A DNA stretch of 36,563 bases from Leyella stercorea DSM 18206 (GCF_000235885.1 NZ_JH379411.1:1755-38317), one strand, 5' to 3'. Shown: positions 1-9,867, counted from the first letter of the stretch. Notes: generated by a model from the sequence alone, not told the origin. Translations and numbers: made by a program.

Positions 1-81
1 TGGTGAGGTGGTGAGGTGGTGAGATGGTGAGATTTGCAATTCTCAACACCTCAACACCACAACACCACAACACCTCAACAC
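1..81. repeat. Inverted arrays of 8-bp repeats upstream of fkp
   Basis: Positions 1-32 are four copies of an 8-mer (TGGTGAGG or TGGTGAGA). After a short spacer around TTTGCAAT, positions 42-81 hold five copies of an 8-mer of type CTCAACAC or CACAACAC. The right array is close to the reverse complement of the left (GTGGTGAG against GTGTTGAG), so the whole block could fold into one long imperfect hairpin. The left end may extend beyond the window. No ORF crosses it. It could be a terminator or REP-like element for an upstream gene, or part of the fkp leader; the function is not known. Confidence 0.75.
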
Positions 82-121
82 ACCTTATTATATATATACT
101 TAACACAAATACAGACAGCAA

Positions 122-3007
122 ATGAAGAAACTTTTATCGCTGCCCCCAAATCTTGTGGGCAGTTTCCACGAGATAACCGAACTGCCACGTAGTGAGTGGT
201 TCTGTACAAACGACCCTGTGGGCAAGAAACTCGGCTCGGGCGGTGGCACTACATGGTTGCTGCGCGCAGCTTACGAAGACTACAAGGCGCAAAACGCTGA
301 CACTATGAGCTTCGATGAATGGTTGGCTGCCGACAAGCGACTGCTCTTGCACGCCGGCGGACAGAGTCGCCGACTGCCGTCTTACGCTCCGTCGGGCAAG
401 ATACTCACGCCGCTGCCGGTGTTCCGTTGGGAGCGCGGACAGAGTCTGAACCAGAACCTGCTGTCGCTGCAGGTGCCGCTCTACAAGCGCATCATGGACA
501 TCGCCCCACGCGGTCTGAACACGATGATAGTGAGCGGCGACGTGTACATACGCTCCACCGAACCGCTGCAGCCGATACCCGAGGATGCGGACATCGTATG
601 CTACGGTCTGTGGCTCGGTCCGGAGATTGCGAAGGACCACGGCGTGTTCGTCAGTACGCGCGAAAAGCCAACCGAGCTGAAGTGTATGCTTCAGAAGCCG
701 TCGGTGGAGACACTCTCGTCACTGCTCACCGACCACTTCTACCTCACCGACATCGGTGTATGGATTCTCTCCGACCGCGCCGTGAAGGTGCTCATGCAGC
801 GTTCTACCAACGGAACGGACATAGCCACGGGCGAGGTGGTGAACTACGACATGTACGGCGAGTTCGGCTGCGCTCTCGGCTATGAGCCGGGCGTGAAGGA
901 CGAGGCGGTCAACGCGCTGAAAACCGTGATACTGCCGTTGCCGGGTGGCGAGTTCTACCATTTCGGTACATCGCACGAGTTGCTTTCGTCGATGCTCGCC
1001 ATACAGAACATCGTGAACGACCAGCGCGAGATTATGCACCACGACCGCAAGCCACATCCGTCTATCTTCGTGCAGAACACCGAACTGAAGCCAAAGTGGA
1101 CACAGCAGAACCGCAACGAATGGGTGGAGAACGCATACGTAGGCGAGCAGTGGACGCTGACGCAGGACAACATTGTGACAGGTGTGCCCGAGAACGACTG
1201 GACGCTGACGCTCAGCGAGGGTCAGTGTGTCGACATCGTGCCCATAGGCGCAGACAGTTGGGCTGTGCGCCCGTACGGTTTCAACGACAAGTTCCGCGGC
1301 GATTTGGCGGACGTAGAATACCTCGGTCGCCCGTTCGCCGAATGGGCAGCAGAGCGCGGCATTGACCTCAACGCAATAGAAGGTCGCCACGACCTGCAGG
1401 CAGCACGCATCTTCCCCATTGTTGACAACACCGACGACATGGGCATCGTGCTGCGCTGGATGCTCGGCGAGAGCACACTCGCAGAGGGCAAGGCGATATG
1501 GGAGAAGGCGAAGCGCATGAGCGCCGACGAGATAAGTGCCGAGGCTAACCTCCGCCGCCTTGTAGATCAGCGTACTAAGTTGCGCCTGAAGAACCTGCCT
1601 ATGATTGCGAAGAACTGGCAGCATAGCGTGTTCTACCAGAGCGACCTGCAGACCGTAGCACACGAGTACGGCAAGTACGACGTAGCACTGCCCAACGCCC
1701 TACCCGAATCGGCTTCGCTCCTGACACGCACCTGCGACGCCATGTTCCGCTCGGAAGCCGAACGCCAACGCACGAATGGCGGTACACAGAGCAGCGAGCT
1801 GGCTAAGAAGTACGAAGCAGCAGCGTTCTCGTTGCTGCGCGAAGGACTCACCACCGAGGCACTGCGCGTAAAGCAACGCCCCCAACTGTCGGTGTATGCC
1901 GACCAGATTGTATGGGGACGCTCGCCCGTGCGCATAGATATAGCCGGCGGATGGACCGACACACCACCATTCTGCCTCATGGAGGGCGGCAACGTTGTCA
2001 ATCTCGCTATCAACCTCAACGGACAACCACCGCTGCAGACATACGTGAAGCCCTGCGCTGAGCCACACATCATACTTAGAAGTATCGACCTCGGTGCATC
2101 GGAAGTAATCACTACATACGAAGAACTCTCGGCATACAACACTGTAGGTTCGCCATTCTCAATACCGAAGGCAGCCCTCTCGCTCGCCGGCTTCCTGCCG
2201 CGCTTCTGCAAGGATAGCTACCGCTCGCTCGAAGAGCAGTTGCGTGCGTTCGGTTGTGGCATCGAAGTGACGCTGCTCTCGGCTATACCAGCCGGAAGCG
2301 GACTCGGCACCAGCTCGCTGCTCGCATCAACCGTGCTCGGAGCACTCAGCGACTTCTGCGGACTGGGCTGGGACAAGACCGAGATCGGACACCGCACACT
2401 CGTGCTCGAGCAGCTGCTCACCACAGGTGGCGGTTGGCAAGACCAGTACGGTGGACTCCTGCCTGGCATAAAACTGCTGCAGACGGAGCGCGGATTCAGT
2501 CAGAGTCCGGATGTGCGCTACCTGCCTGGCGACCTCTTCCAACAGCCCGACTACCGCGAGTGCCACCTATTATATTATACAGGCATCACACGCACGGCGA
2601 AGACGATACTCGCCGAGATTGTGCGCCGTATGTTCCTCAACGAGCACGACGAACTGCTGCAACTGCGCGAGATGAAAGCACACGCACTGGAGATGTTCGA
2701 CGCCATACAACGCCTCGACTTCGAGCGCATGGGACGCCTCGTTGGCAAAACATGGCAGCAGAACCAACTGCTCGATGCCGGCACCAACCCGCCCGCTGTG
2801 GAAGCACTCACAAAACAGATTGACGACCTCTGCCTCGGCTACAAGTTGCCTGGCGCAGGTGGCGGTGGCTATCTCTACATGGTGGCTAAGGATGTTGAAG
2901 CTGCGGCACGCATACGCTGCATACTCAACGAGAATCGCCCGAATGACAAGGCTCGCTTCGTAGAGATGAGCCTGTGCAAGAACGGATTTCAAGTGAGCAG
3001 AAGCTAA
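122..3007 (+). CDS. fkp: Bifunctional L-fucokinase / GDP-L-fucose pyrophosphorylase
   Basis: Fkp makes GDP-L-fucose from free L-fucose in two cytoplasmic steps: ATP-dependent phosphorylation to fucose-1-phosphate, then guanylyl transfer from GTP. The product is used for capsule and for protein O-fucosylation in Bacteroidales. The 961-aa length is close to the roughly 950 aa of the family. The N-terminal half is the pyrophosphorylase, with a Gly-rich GSGGGTTW at residues 38-45 and AGGQSRRLPSYAPSGK at about 78-93. The C-terminal part is a GHMP kinase: substrate-side motif GRSPVRIDIAGGWTDTPP at about 599-616, ATP-loop PAGSGLGTSS at about 723-732, and GAGGGGY near 911-917. It is a single plus-strand gene bounded by a repeat block and a strong terminator. 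No TAnnTTTG promoter is evident in the 40 bp upstream. Recognition is by strong family resemblance of both halves. Confidence 0.95.
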   Translation: MKKLLSLPPNLVGSFHEITELPRSEWFCTNDPVGKKLGSGGGTTWLLRAAYEDYKAQNADTMSFDEWLAADKRLLLHAGGQSRRLPSYAPSGKILTPLPVFRWERGQSLNQNLLSLQVPLYKRIMDIAPRGLNTMIVSGDVYIRSTEPLQPIPEDADIVCYGLWLGPEIAKDHGVFVSTREKPTELKCMLQKPSVETLSSLLTDHFYLTDIGVWILSDRAVKVLMQRSTNGTDIATGEVVNYDMYGEFGCALGYEPGVKDEAVNALKTVILPLPGGEFYHFGTSHELLSSMLAIQNIVNDQREIMHHDRKPHPSIFVQNTELKPKWTQQNRNEWVENAYVGEQWTLTQDNIVTGVPENDWTLTLSEGQCVDIVPIGADSWAVRPYGFNDKFRGDLADVEYLGRPFAEWAAERGIDLNAIEGRHDLQAARIFPIVDNTDDMGIVLRWMLGESTLAEGKAIWEKAKRMSADEISAEANLRRLVDQRTKLRLKNLPMIAKNWQHSVFYQSDLQTVAHEYGKYDVALPNALPESASLLTRTCDAMFRSEAERQRTNGGTQSSELAKKYEAAAFSLLREGLTTEALRVKQRPQLSVYADQIVWGRSPVRIDIAGGWTDTPPFCLMEGGNVVNLAINLNGQPPLQTYVKPCAEPHIILRSIDLGASEVITTYEELSAYNTVGSPFSIPKAALSLAGFLPRFCKDSYRSLEEQLRAFGCGIEVTLLSAIPAGSGLGTSSLLASTVLGALSDFCGLGWDKTEIGHRTLVLEQLLTTGGGWQDQYGGLLPGIKLLQTERGFSQSPDVRYLPGDLFQQPDYRECHLLYYTGITRTAKTILAEIVRRMFLNEHDELLQLREMKAHALEMFDAIQRLDFERMGRLVGKTWQQNQLLDAGTNPPAVEALTKQIDDLCLGYKLPGAGGGGYLYMVAKDVEAAARIRCILNENRPNDKARFVEMSLCKNGFQVSRS

Positions 3008-3026
3008 CACTGCTTTAGTTGAAATA

Positions 3027-3068
3027 AAAAAAACACGAGCTGGAATGATTTCCAACTCGTGTTTTTTT
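3027..3068 (+). terminator. Intrinsic terminator after fkp
   Basis: The arms are 3031-3045 and 3050-3064 with a 4-nt loop and one internal mismatch (C3040/A3055), about 14 bp paired. An A-run precedes the stem and seven T follow from 3062, so it may work in both directions. It starts about 20 nt after the fkp stop. Confidence 0.9.
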
Positions 3069-3081
3069 GTGATTGAGCTTA

Positions 3082-3236
3082 GGCCGAAATAAGCCTCTTT
3101 AGGCCTTTCTAAGCCGAGAAAGAACTGCTAACTAAGCCGAACTAAGCCTCTTTAAGCCTTTCTAAGCCGAGAAAGAACTGCTAACTAAGCCGAACTAAGC
3201 CTCTTTAAGCCTTCCTAAGCCTCTTTAAGGCAAACT
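3082..3236. repeat. AAGCC-rich tandem repeats, including two 53-bp copies
   Basis: The stretch between the fkp terminator and the next gene is made of AAGCC-containing words. A 53-bp unit beginning AAGCCGAGAAAGAACTGC occurs at 3111-3163 and again, nearly identical, at 3164-3216. Shorter partial copies (AAGCCTCTTTAAGG type) lie on both sides. No coding potential was seen. Confidence 0.8.
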
Positions 3237-3239
3237 AAG

Positions 3240-3258
3240 CCCTCCCCGACGGGGAGGG
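3240..3258 (-). repeat. GC-rich perfect palindrome, REP-like
   Basis: CCCTCCCC at 3240-3247 pairs perfectly with GGGGAGGG at 3251-3258 across a 3-nt loop, and a further GGGAGGGG follows at 3261-3268. It sits immediately downstream of the stop of the minus-strand surface protein. It could stop or stabilise that transcript, but it lacks a T-run on the minus strand, so a dispersed REP-like element is as likely. Confidence 0.6.
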
Positions 3259-3270
3259 TTGGGAGGGGCT

Positions 3271-6200
3271 TTACTTGCGAACGACCTTCTTGCCGTTCAC
3301 GATGTAGAAGCCACGTGCTATGCCGTCGAGCGATGTAACGCCCTTAGCAATGCGCTTGCCATCGACGGTGTAGACATCGAATGTGCCGTTATCCACACTC
3401 ACGCCATCGATAGCAGTAACAACAGCCGACTTTGTAGCCTCCGACTCGCCACCGGCATAGATTGTAGACACGGCGTAGGTATGCTTGCCGCTCGGAGCAT
3501 TGTCGGTGATACGAAGTTCGGCGTTCGGTTCGATACGCTTCAGCAGCTTGCCGTCGCGATAAACGTTGTAGCCGAGCACCTTACCGCAACCAGCAGTGTA
3601 TGTAACATCGTCGAGCATAAACATATATGTGTCGGCAGTGTTGTTGTGGATAGCGAAGTAGGTTGTGCCCTCAGGCAGATTAACCGTGTACTCTTTCCAC
3701 TCGCCGGTAGTAGCCTCAAACTTCTTGCCTGTAGACTTGAAGTCGTCGAGAGCTATACCCGATGTAGAGTAGAGCACCTCGAAGTTCTCCGTGTACTTAG
3801 TGCCCTGCGAATTGAAGTTGTTAGCCCAGAAGCTGATAGTCTGCGCTTCGCCAGGCAGAGCAGGCGAAATAAGCCAATTGTCAGCAGGGATGAACTGAGA
3901 GTTTTCAACGCTGTAGAACGAAGCTAAGTAGTGCGTACCAGAGTGAGGCTTCAAGCATGCATACTTGTCGAGAATCTCTGCATTAAGCCAAGTGTTCGGT
4001 TCTACGAGCGTGTAAGCGAAGCGTTTATTCTCGTTAGGATGCGGATAAGACTTGCTGAACGGACCCTTAGCGATACCCTTCTCTACGTAATTAGAAGTCC
4101 AATCGCCGAAGTAATCCATGCTCCATGCTGCGTATGTCTCGAAGTTTTCAGTAACACGCTCCGACGATTCGTCCACCTTAGTCCACTCTACAACCACGTT
4201 CTTCTCATCAGCAGTAGAAGCGGTAACGCTCTCCGGCGCTGTCAGAGTAGAAGCAGTGAGATCTACCTCTGCAGCATCCTCATTGTCCTCAGGTGTTGCC
4301 TCACCATCTATAACCACCTCAGCCTTCAGCTTCAGTGGTGACGGATCAACAACCGAAGTCTTGTATGTAAGTTCCTCTGTCTGCGAAGCGTAAGGAGCGA
4401 GACTCGTTGTTACGTTCTTTGTCGCAACCTGCTTGTCACCGACATAGAGGTTAACGGTGTATTTATCGACAGTCGTGCTACCCATATTGGTAACCATTAC
4501 ACGCGCTGTTACATTGTCGCCCTTGCGTACCTTTGACGGAACAGAGATTGTAGCACGCATATCCTTAGCCACTACGTCGCGAACGTAAATCTGGTCGAAG
4601 TAGACACTCTCGCCCTTATCAGCCGAAGCCACGAATGTGAACATCACATAAGGCAGCGACTTGTATTCAGCCGGAATAGTGACAGACGTAGTGCGCCACT
4701 CCTTAGCCGAGTTGTCGAGCTTGCTATAGTCGACAACGCAGAGCTGCTTCTCAGAGAGGTCGGGCTTGCGGATGTAGACCACCACCTTGCCCTTAGCCTC
4801 AGCCAATGTCGACTTTGTAGAGAATACGAGTATCGGGTTAGTAGCACCATTGAGCGAAATCTTACCCGAACCGAGCAGCGCGCTATCATCAGCAGAAGCC
4901 GCTACATATCCGGCACAACCACCGTCGCCGTCAGCAGAGAAGCCCTGCATGAGGCTGAATGTCGACTCCTCGCTGCTCAGCTCTGTGATAAACCACATCT
5001 TGTTATCAAGAGCACCACCCTTGAAGTGCTCCTCGAACGGCAGCTCGTACGGTTTACCCACGATGATGCCTGGCGACATTGCGCGCGGACCCTCACCGAT
5101 TGAGTTAGAAGCACTAAGAGCATAGTTGATCATATCCTGATCGCCGGTATTAACATCATAGTCTATATTAACCGTTGTCGTCTTTACCTCATCAATCAGA
5201 TCCAAGTCGACACCAGTGCCACTCTCGTTTATTTGGTAAACTTTATAGGAGATTGGATCATTAGGCATTACACCACCATGCTCACCCTTAGTGACGGGAT
5301 CCCAAGAAAGTGTGATGCCCTTATCGCCAACAGAAGCCTTTATGTTCTCAACCTTTGCAGGATAGTCCTCGCCTACGTAAGCCTCAACCGACTTACTCTC
5401 GCGACCTACTCCGTGCTCATTGTTCACAATGATGCTGTAGTTGTTGTATCCTTCCTTAGCGAAATTGTCGATATAGTAACACTTCTCACCTGGCGCAATA
5501 GCAGCCATCGACTGTATCTCCTCGCCATCGCGCATGATGCGCACATCAAGTTCAGAATAAGGGTCGAGCTTGCTGCCATCGATAGCCTTCGACGGAGCTG
5601 TGAAGTCAACGCGCACCTTGAGCGATCCGTCGGTAGCTGCGGTTGTTGATATCTCGGTGACAGCATCCGGAGCCTTCAGCGAGTTGCCAACAACAGCAAA
5701 GTCCTTGAGTATGAGTTGGTAGCACCAGTCAGGATTACTTACGCAGTGGAAACCGATGTAAACTACCTGATCCTTATCCACTACCAGTTCATTCTTAATG
5801 GTAGAGAATTCCTGATTTGAATACTCTTTCTTCGCCGCAATCTCGTGAACCATAGCAGCAGCTGTAGGCTCAGAGCCATACTTCACTTCAAGCAACTCCG
5901 GATAGTTCTGACCCATTGTTGCGAGACGATAGGTGAGATTGTAGAGCACACCAGCCTTCAAGCTAAGTGCAGGCAGAATAAGCCAGTCGTCGTGTGTCAC
6001 TTCGCCATTAGAAATCTCTATTGCCGGAAGATTAGATCCGTCGTTCTGCAGATACTTCCATGTAACACCGTCGTTGTTTGCGTCGAGAATTGTGCATACA
6101 TTGACAGAGTTTTCGTTAGTGATAGTCAATGTATATGGTGGTTCAACCGGCTTGCCAAACGAAACACTGTTCGACTTCACCGCTTCGCTCTTACGAGTTC

Positions 6201-7560
6201 CGCTCACAGCCTGCACAGTATAGTAGTATCCAGTGAAATCGCCATTAGGCAGGTCGTCGTTTAGAGACGTAACAGTTGTGGCTGTTGCGATAGCTTTCTT
6301 GTCAGGATAGCGCACTACGTTGTATGTAATATCGCCTACATATCCATTGTTGATACCCTTCGTAACAGCATCCCATGAGAGCTGCACCTTACCCGTTGTT
6401 ACATTCACTGTAGCCTTCACGTTTGCAGGCTTGAGTGGCGTGTCGTCGCCTATGAAGCCGTTGACATATGCCTTCGGTCCGTTACCTGCCGAGTTAGAGC
6501 AGATGACAGAAATAGAATGGATGCCACGCTTTGTTGTTACCGATGCACTTACCTTCTCGCCAGCGTTGACTGTGCCCTTCGTTGCCTCCTTGCCGTCTAC
6601 GCTTACCACATAATCGAGCGAGCCGGTGAGCTTACCGCCAGCGTATGTTGTTGTAGGCGCAGTGAAATTGACATTACCCGTGAGCGAAGCCTTGTCGAAG
6701 GCGAGGCTCATGTTTGAAGCGAGTGCTGGAGCTGTGCCCTTCACTGTCTCCTTCGGGATTGAGAGCATCGCAATCTGCTCGTTGTTCATGAAGTCGCCAA
6801 TCTTTGTTGCCTTACCCGTTGTAAGGTCTACGGTGTAGAGTGCCGACTTACCCTTCACGTCTGTACAAGCCCAGTAGAAGATGCCGGTCTCGTGGTCGAT
6901 TTCGCCACTCTGCACATTAAACTGTGTGGTAGCATCGCTCACGATGACACCCGTAGAGCCTACGAGCGTTTCCTTTGCGGTGTTTACATCTATCTTGTAG
7001 AGGTTGCCGTTGTCGCCGATACCATAGAGTCTGTTATCCTTTGTGATACCCATAGCCACATAATAGCGGTTCAGCGTGCCGATGGAGCTACGTGTGTTGT
7101 TGGCATAGTCGGCAATACCAAGCTCTACACTCTCAGCATCTCCAGTGAAGAACGCACCATACACCTTGCCGTCTGCCGACACGGCTGTCTCGGTAGCCCA
7201 CAAGAAGTAGTCGGTAAGATATGTCATGTCGTCACACTCGCCAGTTGAAACGCTATACTTATAGTGCAACATAGAACTCGTGGAGCGGTCGAATTTTATC
7301 ACGTCGAGGCGGTCGCCTACCAGTGCACCACTTGCATTGGCGTACATATTAGCGTCGGTGAACATCTCGTTCACGTCGATTGACTTTGATACGCCGAACG
7401 AATAGAATCCGTACTCCTTATCGCCGTCTTGCCAGCGATTGCTGTGTACGACATTGCCCCATAGCTCTCGTCCGAGAGGCACCTGTTGGGCATTTGTCTG
7501 ACCGGGCACGAATGCGAGAGTAGCAAGTGCCGCAGTGGAAATAAGTTGTTTAATATTCAT
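3271..7560 (-). CDS. Large secreted multidomain surface protein with T9SS type A sorting domain
   Basis: A 1429-aa protein with a signal peptide (MNIKQLISTAALATLAFVPG, cleavage probably after TNA near residue 24). Residues about 30-275 look like a repeated beta-rich or propeller-like region (VSADGKVYG, ITKDNRLYGIGDNGNLYKID). Several fibronectin type III-like modules follow (about 277-375, 375-470, 625-730, 731-835), separated by beta-jellyroll segments. A CARDB-like segment lies at about 995-1100. Residues about 1120-1330 resemble a cleaved-adhesin/MAM-like domain (DNWLISPALPG). The C-terminus (FDVYTVDGKRIAKGV to GKKVVRK) is a type A T9SS sorting signal. Expected export is by Sec and then the T9SS, with attachment at the cell surface. 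The role (adhesion, or binding of glycan or protein) cannot be assigned. The ATG at 7560 directly precedes the signal peptide. It lies 102 nt downstream of the DPP gene, with a hairpin between. Confidence 0.85.
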   Translation of the reverse strand: MNIKQLISTAALATLAFVPGQTNAQQVPLGRELWGNVVHSNRWQDGDKEYGFYSFGVSKSIDVNEMFTDANMYANASGALVGDRLDVIKFDRSTSSMLHYKYSVSTGECDDMTYLTDYFLWATETAVSADGKVYGAFFTGDAESVELGIADYANNTRSSIGTLNRYYVAMGITKDNRLYGIGDNGNLYKIDVNTAKETLVGSTGVIVSDATTQFNVQSGEIDHETGIFYWACTDVKGKSALYTVDLTTGKATKIGDFMNNEQIAMLSIPKETVKGTAPALASNMSLAFDKASLTGNVNFTAPTTTYAGGKLTGSLDYVVSVDGKEATKGTVNAGEKVSASVTTKRGIHSISVICSNSAGNGPKAYVNGFIGDDTPLKPANVKATVNVTTGKVQLSWDAVTKGINNGYVGDITYNVVRYPDKKAIATATTVTSLNDDLPNGDFTGYYYTVQAVSGTRKSEAVKSNSVSFGKPVEPPYTLTITNENSVNVCTILDANNDGVTWKYLQNDGSNLPAIEISNGEVTHDDWLILPALSLKAGVLYNLTYRLATMGQNYPELLEVKYGSEPTAAAMVHEIAAKKEYSNQEFSTIKNELVVDKDQVVYIGFHCVSNPDWCYQLILKDFAVVGNSLKAPDAVTEISTTAATDGSLKVRVDFTAPSKAIDGSKLDPYSELDVRIMRDGEEIQSMAAIAPGEKCYYIDNFAKEGYNNYSIIVNNEHGVGRESKSVEAYVGEDYPAKVENIKASVGDKGITLSWDPVTKGEHGGVMPNDPISYKVYQINESGTGVDLDLIDEVKTTTVNIDYDVNTGDQDMINYALSASNSIGEGPRAMSPGIIVGKPYELPFEEHFKGGALDNKMWFITELSSEESTFSLMQGFSADGDGGCAGYVAASADDSALLGSGKISLNGATNPILVFSTKSTLAEAKGKVVVYIRKPDLSEKQLCVVDYSKLDNSAKEWRTTSVTIPAEYKSLPYVMFTFVASADKGESVYFDQIYVRDVVAKDMRATISVPSKVRKGDNVTARVMVTNMGSTTVDKYTVNLYVGDKQVATKNVTTSLAPYASQTEELTYKTSVVDPSPLKLKAEVVIDGEATPEDNEDAAEVDLTASTLTAPESVTASTADEKNVVVEWTKVDESSERVTENFETYAAWSMDYFGDWTSNYVEKGIAKGPFSKSYPHPNENKRFAYTLVEPNTWLNAEILDKYACLKPHSGTHYLASFYSVENSQFIPADNWLISPALPGEAQTISFWANNFNSQGTKYTENFEVLYSTSGIALDDFKSTGKKFEATTGEWKEYTVNLPEGTTYFAIHNNTADTYMFMLDDVTYTAGCGKVLGYNVYRDGKLLKRIEPNAELRITDNAPSGKHTYAVSTIYAGGESEATKSAVVTAIDGVSVDNGTFDVYTVDGKRIAKGVTSLDGIARGFYIVNGKKVVRK

Positions 7561-7600
7561 TATTATTGTGTTTATTTTGTTTTGCGGTTTGGGGAAAAGA

Positions 7601-7654
7601 TGGTGCAGTTCTTGCTATGGCAAGCGGCAAAGCCGAGCGGAGACAACTGCACCA
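7601..7654 (-). terminator. Branched stem-loop between the DPP and surface-protein genes
   Basis: TGGTGCAGTT at 7601-7610 pairs perfectly with AACTGCACCA at 7645-7654. The interval holds two smaller hairpins (CTTGC/GCAAG and CGGC/GCCG). Read on the minus strand it follows the DPP stop and is followed by TCTTTT. It is a plausible terminator or processing structure; the T-run is weak. Confidence 0.55.
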
Positions 7655-7662
7655 CCTGATTG

Positions 7663-9867
7663 TTACTTCAATTCGGTTTGGAAGAACTGTGCCACCTGTC
7701 TGAGCAAGTGGTTGCGTGTGTTGCCTCCGTAGATGCTGTGGTTGCGGTTGGTGTAGTAGATTTCGCGGAAGTCCTTGTCAGCCTGTACGAGAGCCTCCGA
7801 GTACTCGTATGCGTTCTGCGGATGCACATTGTCGTCGGCAGTGCCGTGGCAGATGAGCAGCGCACCGTGCAGCTTAGCCGCACGCTCTATCGGGTTGGTG
7901 GCATATCCGTCGGGGTTCTCCTTCGGTGTGCGCATGTATCGCTCGGTATAGACGGAGTCGTAGAACTTCCAGTTGGTAGGTGGAGCGATAGCTACACCAG
8001 CGCGGAACACGCCACGACCCTCCGACATACTCATCAGCGTATTAAATCCACCGTAGCTCCAGCCCCAGATGCCTATGCGATTCTTGTCTACATAGGGCAG
8101 TGTGCCGAGGTAGAGCGCAGCCTCAACCTGGTCTTTCGACTCGAGGTCGCCGATGTTCAGGTATGTACACTTCTCGAACTCGGCTCCGCGTCCGCCCGTT
8201 CCGCGTCCGTCAACGCATACGCAGATGAAGCCCTGCTGCGCAAGGTAAGAGTCGAAGGCTCCGCCCGAGCCCATAGAGCCTGCGCTCCAATCGTCCTTAA
8301 CCATCTGGCTGCCCGGTCCGCTGTACTGGTGCATGATTACCGGATAGCGCTTCGACGGGTCGAAGTTCTGCGGCTTCAGCATCCATCCGTTGAGCTTCAC
8401 ACCCTCTGAGGTAGTGAACTCGAACGGCTCGCGCTTGCAGAAGCCATACTCGGCGGCGAGTTTTTTCAGTGCTGCGTTGTCCTGAAGAGTGGAGATGACC
8501 TTACCCTCGCGAGTGCGAGTAGTATATACATAAGGTGTGTTATAGTCGCTCCATGTATTGATGAAGTACTGATAGTCGCCTGAGAAGAGCGCCGAGTTCC
8601 ATCCCTTCTGGTTTGTGAGGCGCTGTGTCTTGCCATTCTTGTGCGCCACGAACACCTGACGATCGGCTGCTCCGAGCGCTGCTGCCTGATAGTAAACGTC
8701 GCCGGTCTTTGCGTCGTAGCCGTACACAGCGGTTATGTCGTAGTTGCCGTCGCCGATGGTGCGCAGCAGCTGTCCGTTCATGTTGTAGACGTATAGCTTC
8801 ATATAGCCCGAGCGGTCGCTCGGCAGCAGTATGTTGTTGCCTACGAATTTCACACCCTCCATGGCTTCCTCCTTCACGTACTTAGGCACCGACTCCTTCA
8901 CGATGAGCTGCGCCACGGTGCTGCGCGGGTTCACGCTGTAGAGGCAGAGCTGGTCCTGATGGCGATTCATGGTGTAGACTACCACACGCGCCGGGTCGTC
9001 GGTCATCTTGATGCGCGGCATGTAGCCGTCAGCATCGAGCGGCACTTGCAGCTTTGAAATCTTGTGCGACTTGATGTCGTAGCTCCATGCCGACATGAGA
9101 CTGTTGTCCTCGCCCGCCTTCGGGTACTTGTACTCGTAATAGCCGGGATAGAGAGCATTCTCCGTCTTCTCCGGATCCATTCCATTGTACATCTGCAACG
9201 AGTATGTCTTCACGCGCTTTTCGTCGTAGCGCAGCCAACAAATCATCGTGCCGTCGGCGTTGAAGGTGAGCGCACGGTTGAAGCCGAACTCCTCCTCGTT
9301 CACCCAGTCGGGCAAACCATTTATCACCTCGTTGCGTTTGCCGTCCTTCGTCACCTGAATCTCTGCATTGTCGTAGAGCAACTTTACGACGAAGATGTTA
9401 TTATCGCGCACGAAAGCCACCTGCAGTCCGTCCGACGACCACACCGGCACCTGCTGCTTGTCGCCGTCAGAGAGGCGTGCCAACTTGTGCGAAGCAATGG
9501 TGTAGATGTAGTATGTAGCGCGGAACGAGCGGCGATAGATGCGCTCCGTCTCGGTCTGTATGAGCATACGTGTGCCGTCGGGCGAGAGGATATATCCGTC
9601 GAAGTCCTTTATCTTCTGCCCCATCGTGTTGTCGACGTCGAAGAGTGTAGCTATCTTCTTGCCCGTCTTGAACGAGTAGCTCTCCACACGCTTGCCGTCG
9701 TCGCTGATGCGTGCGTAAGTGTCTGTGCCTTCAATGGGGTTTATACCATTTACGGTTTTAGCCGCAAACTTACCACTCGTGATGTCCTTAATCGACAGTT
9801 TCCCAGCTGCCGACATGCTTGTAACACACATGATTAATGCTGTAAAAATAAATATTAACCGTTTCAT
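7663..9867 (-). CDS. Secreted S9 family peptidase, dipeptidyl peptidase IV type
   Basis: A serine exopeptidase of the prolyl oligopeptidase clan, expected in the periplasm or on the envelope, where it would release N-terminal dipeptides (often X-Pro or X-Ala). From the ATG at 9867 it is 734 aa with signal peptide MKRLIFIFTALIMCVTSMSA. The N-terminal beta-propeller (DPPIV_N type) carries the double-Glu motif in DWVNEEEFGFNRA, which in S9B enzymes holds the substrate amino terminus. The C-terminal alpha/beta-hydrolase domain has the nucleophile in GWSYGG (Ser about 604), Asp in GTADDNVH and His about 710 in NRNHS. The reading frame opens upstream at a TTG (9891) and another ATG (9873), but 9867 gives the cleanest signal peptide. 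The exact DPP subtype (IV, V or 7-like) is not settled. A TAnnTTTG promoter box lies just upstream. Confidence 0.9.
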   Translation of the reverse strand: MKRLIFIFTALIMCVTSMSAAGKLSIKDITSGKFAAKTVNGINPIEGTDTYARISDDGKRVESYSFKTGKKIATLFDVDNTMGQKIKDFDGYILSPDGTRMLIQTETERIYRRSFRATYYIYTIASHKLARLSDGDKQQVPVWSSDGLQVAFVRDNNIFVVKLLYDNAEIQVTKDGKRNEVINGLPDWVNEEEFGFNRALTFNADGTMICWLRYDEKRVKTYSLQMYNGMDPEKTENALYPGYYEYKYPKAGEDNSLMSAWSYDIKSHKISKLQVPLDADGYMPRIKMTDDPARVVVYTMNRHQDQLCLYSVNPRSTVAQLIVKESVPKYVKEEAMEGVKFVGNNILLPSDRSGYMKLYVYNMNGQLLRTIGDGNYDITAVYGYDAKTGDVYYQAAALGAADRQVFVAHKNGKTQRLTNQKGWNSALFSGDYQYFINTWSDYNTPYVYTTRTREGKVISTLQDNAALKKLAAEYGFCKREPFEFTTSEGVKLNGWMLKPQNFDPSKRYPVIMHQYSGPGSQMVKDDWSAGSMGSGGAFDSYLAQQGFICVCVDGRGTGGRGAEFEKCTYLNIGDLESKDQVEAALYLGTLPYVDKNRIGIWGWSYGGFNTLMSMSEGRGVFRAGVAIAPPTNWKFYDSVYTERYMRTPKENPDGYATNPIERAAKLHGALLICHGTADDNVHPQNAYEYSEALVQADKDFREIYYTNRNHSIYGGNTRNHLLRQVAQFFQTELK

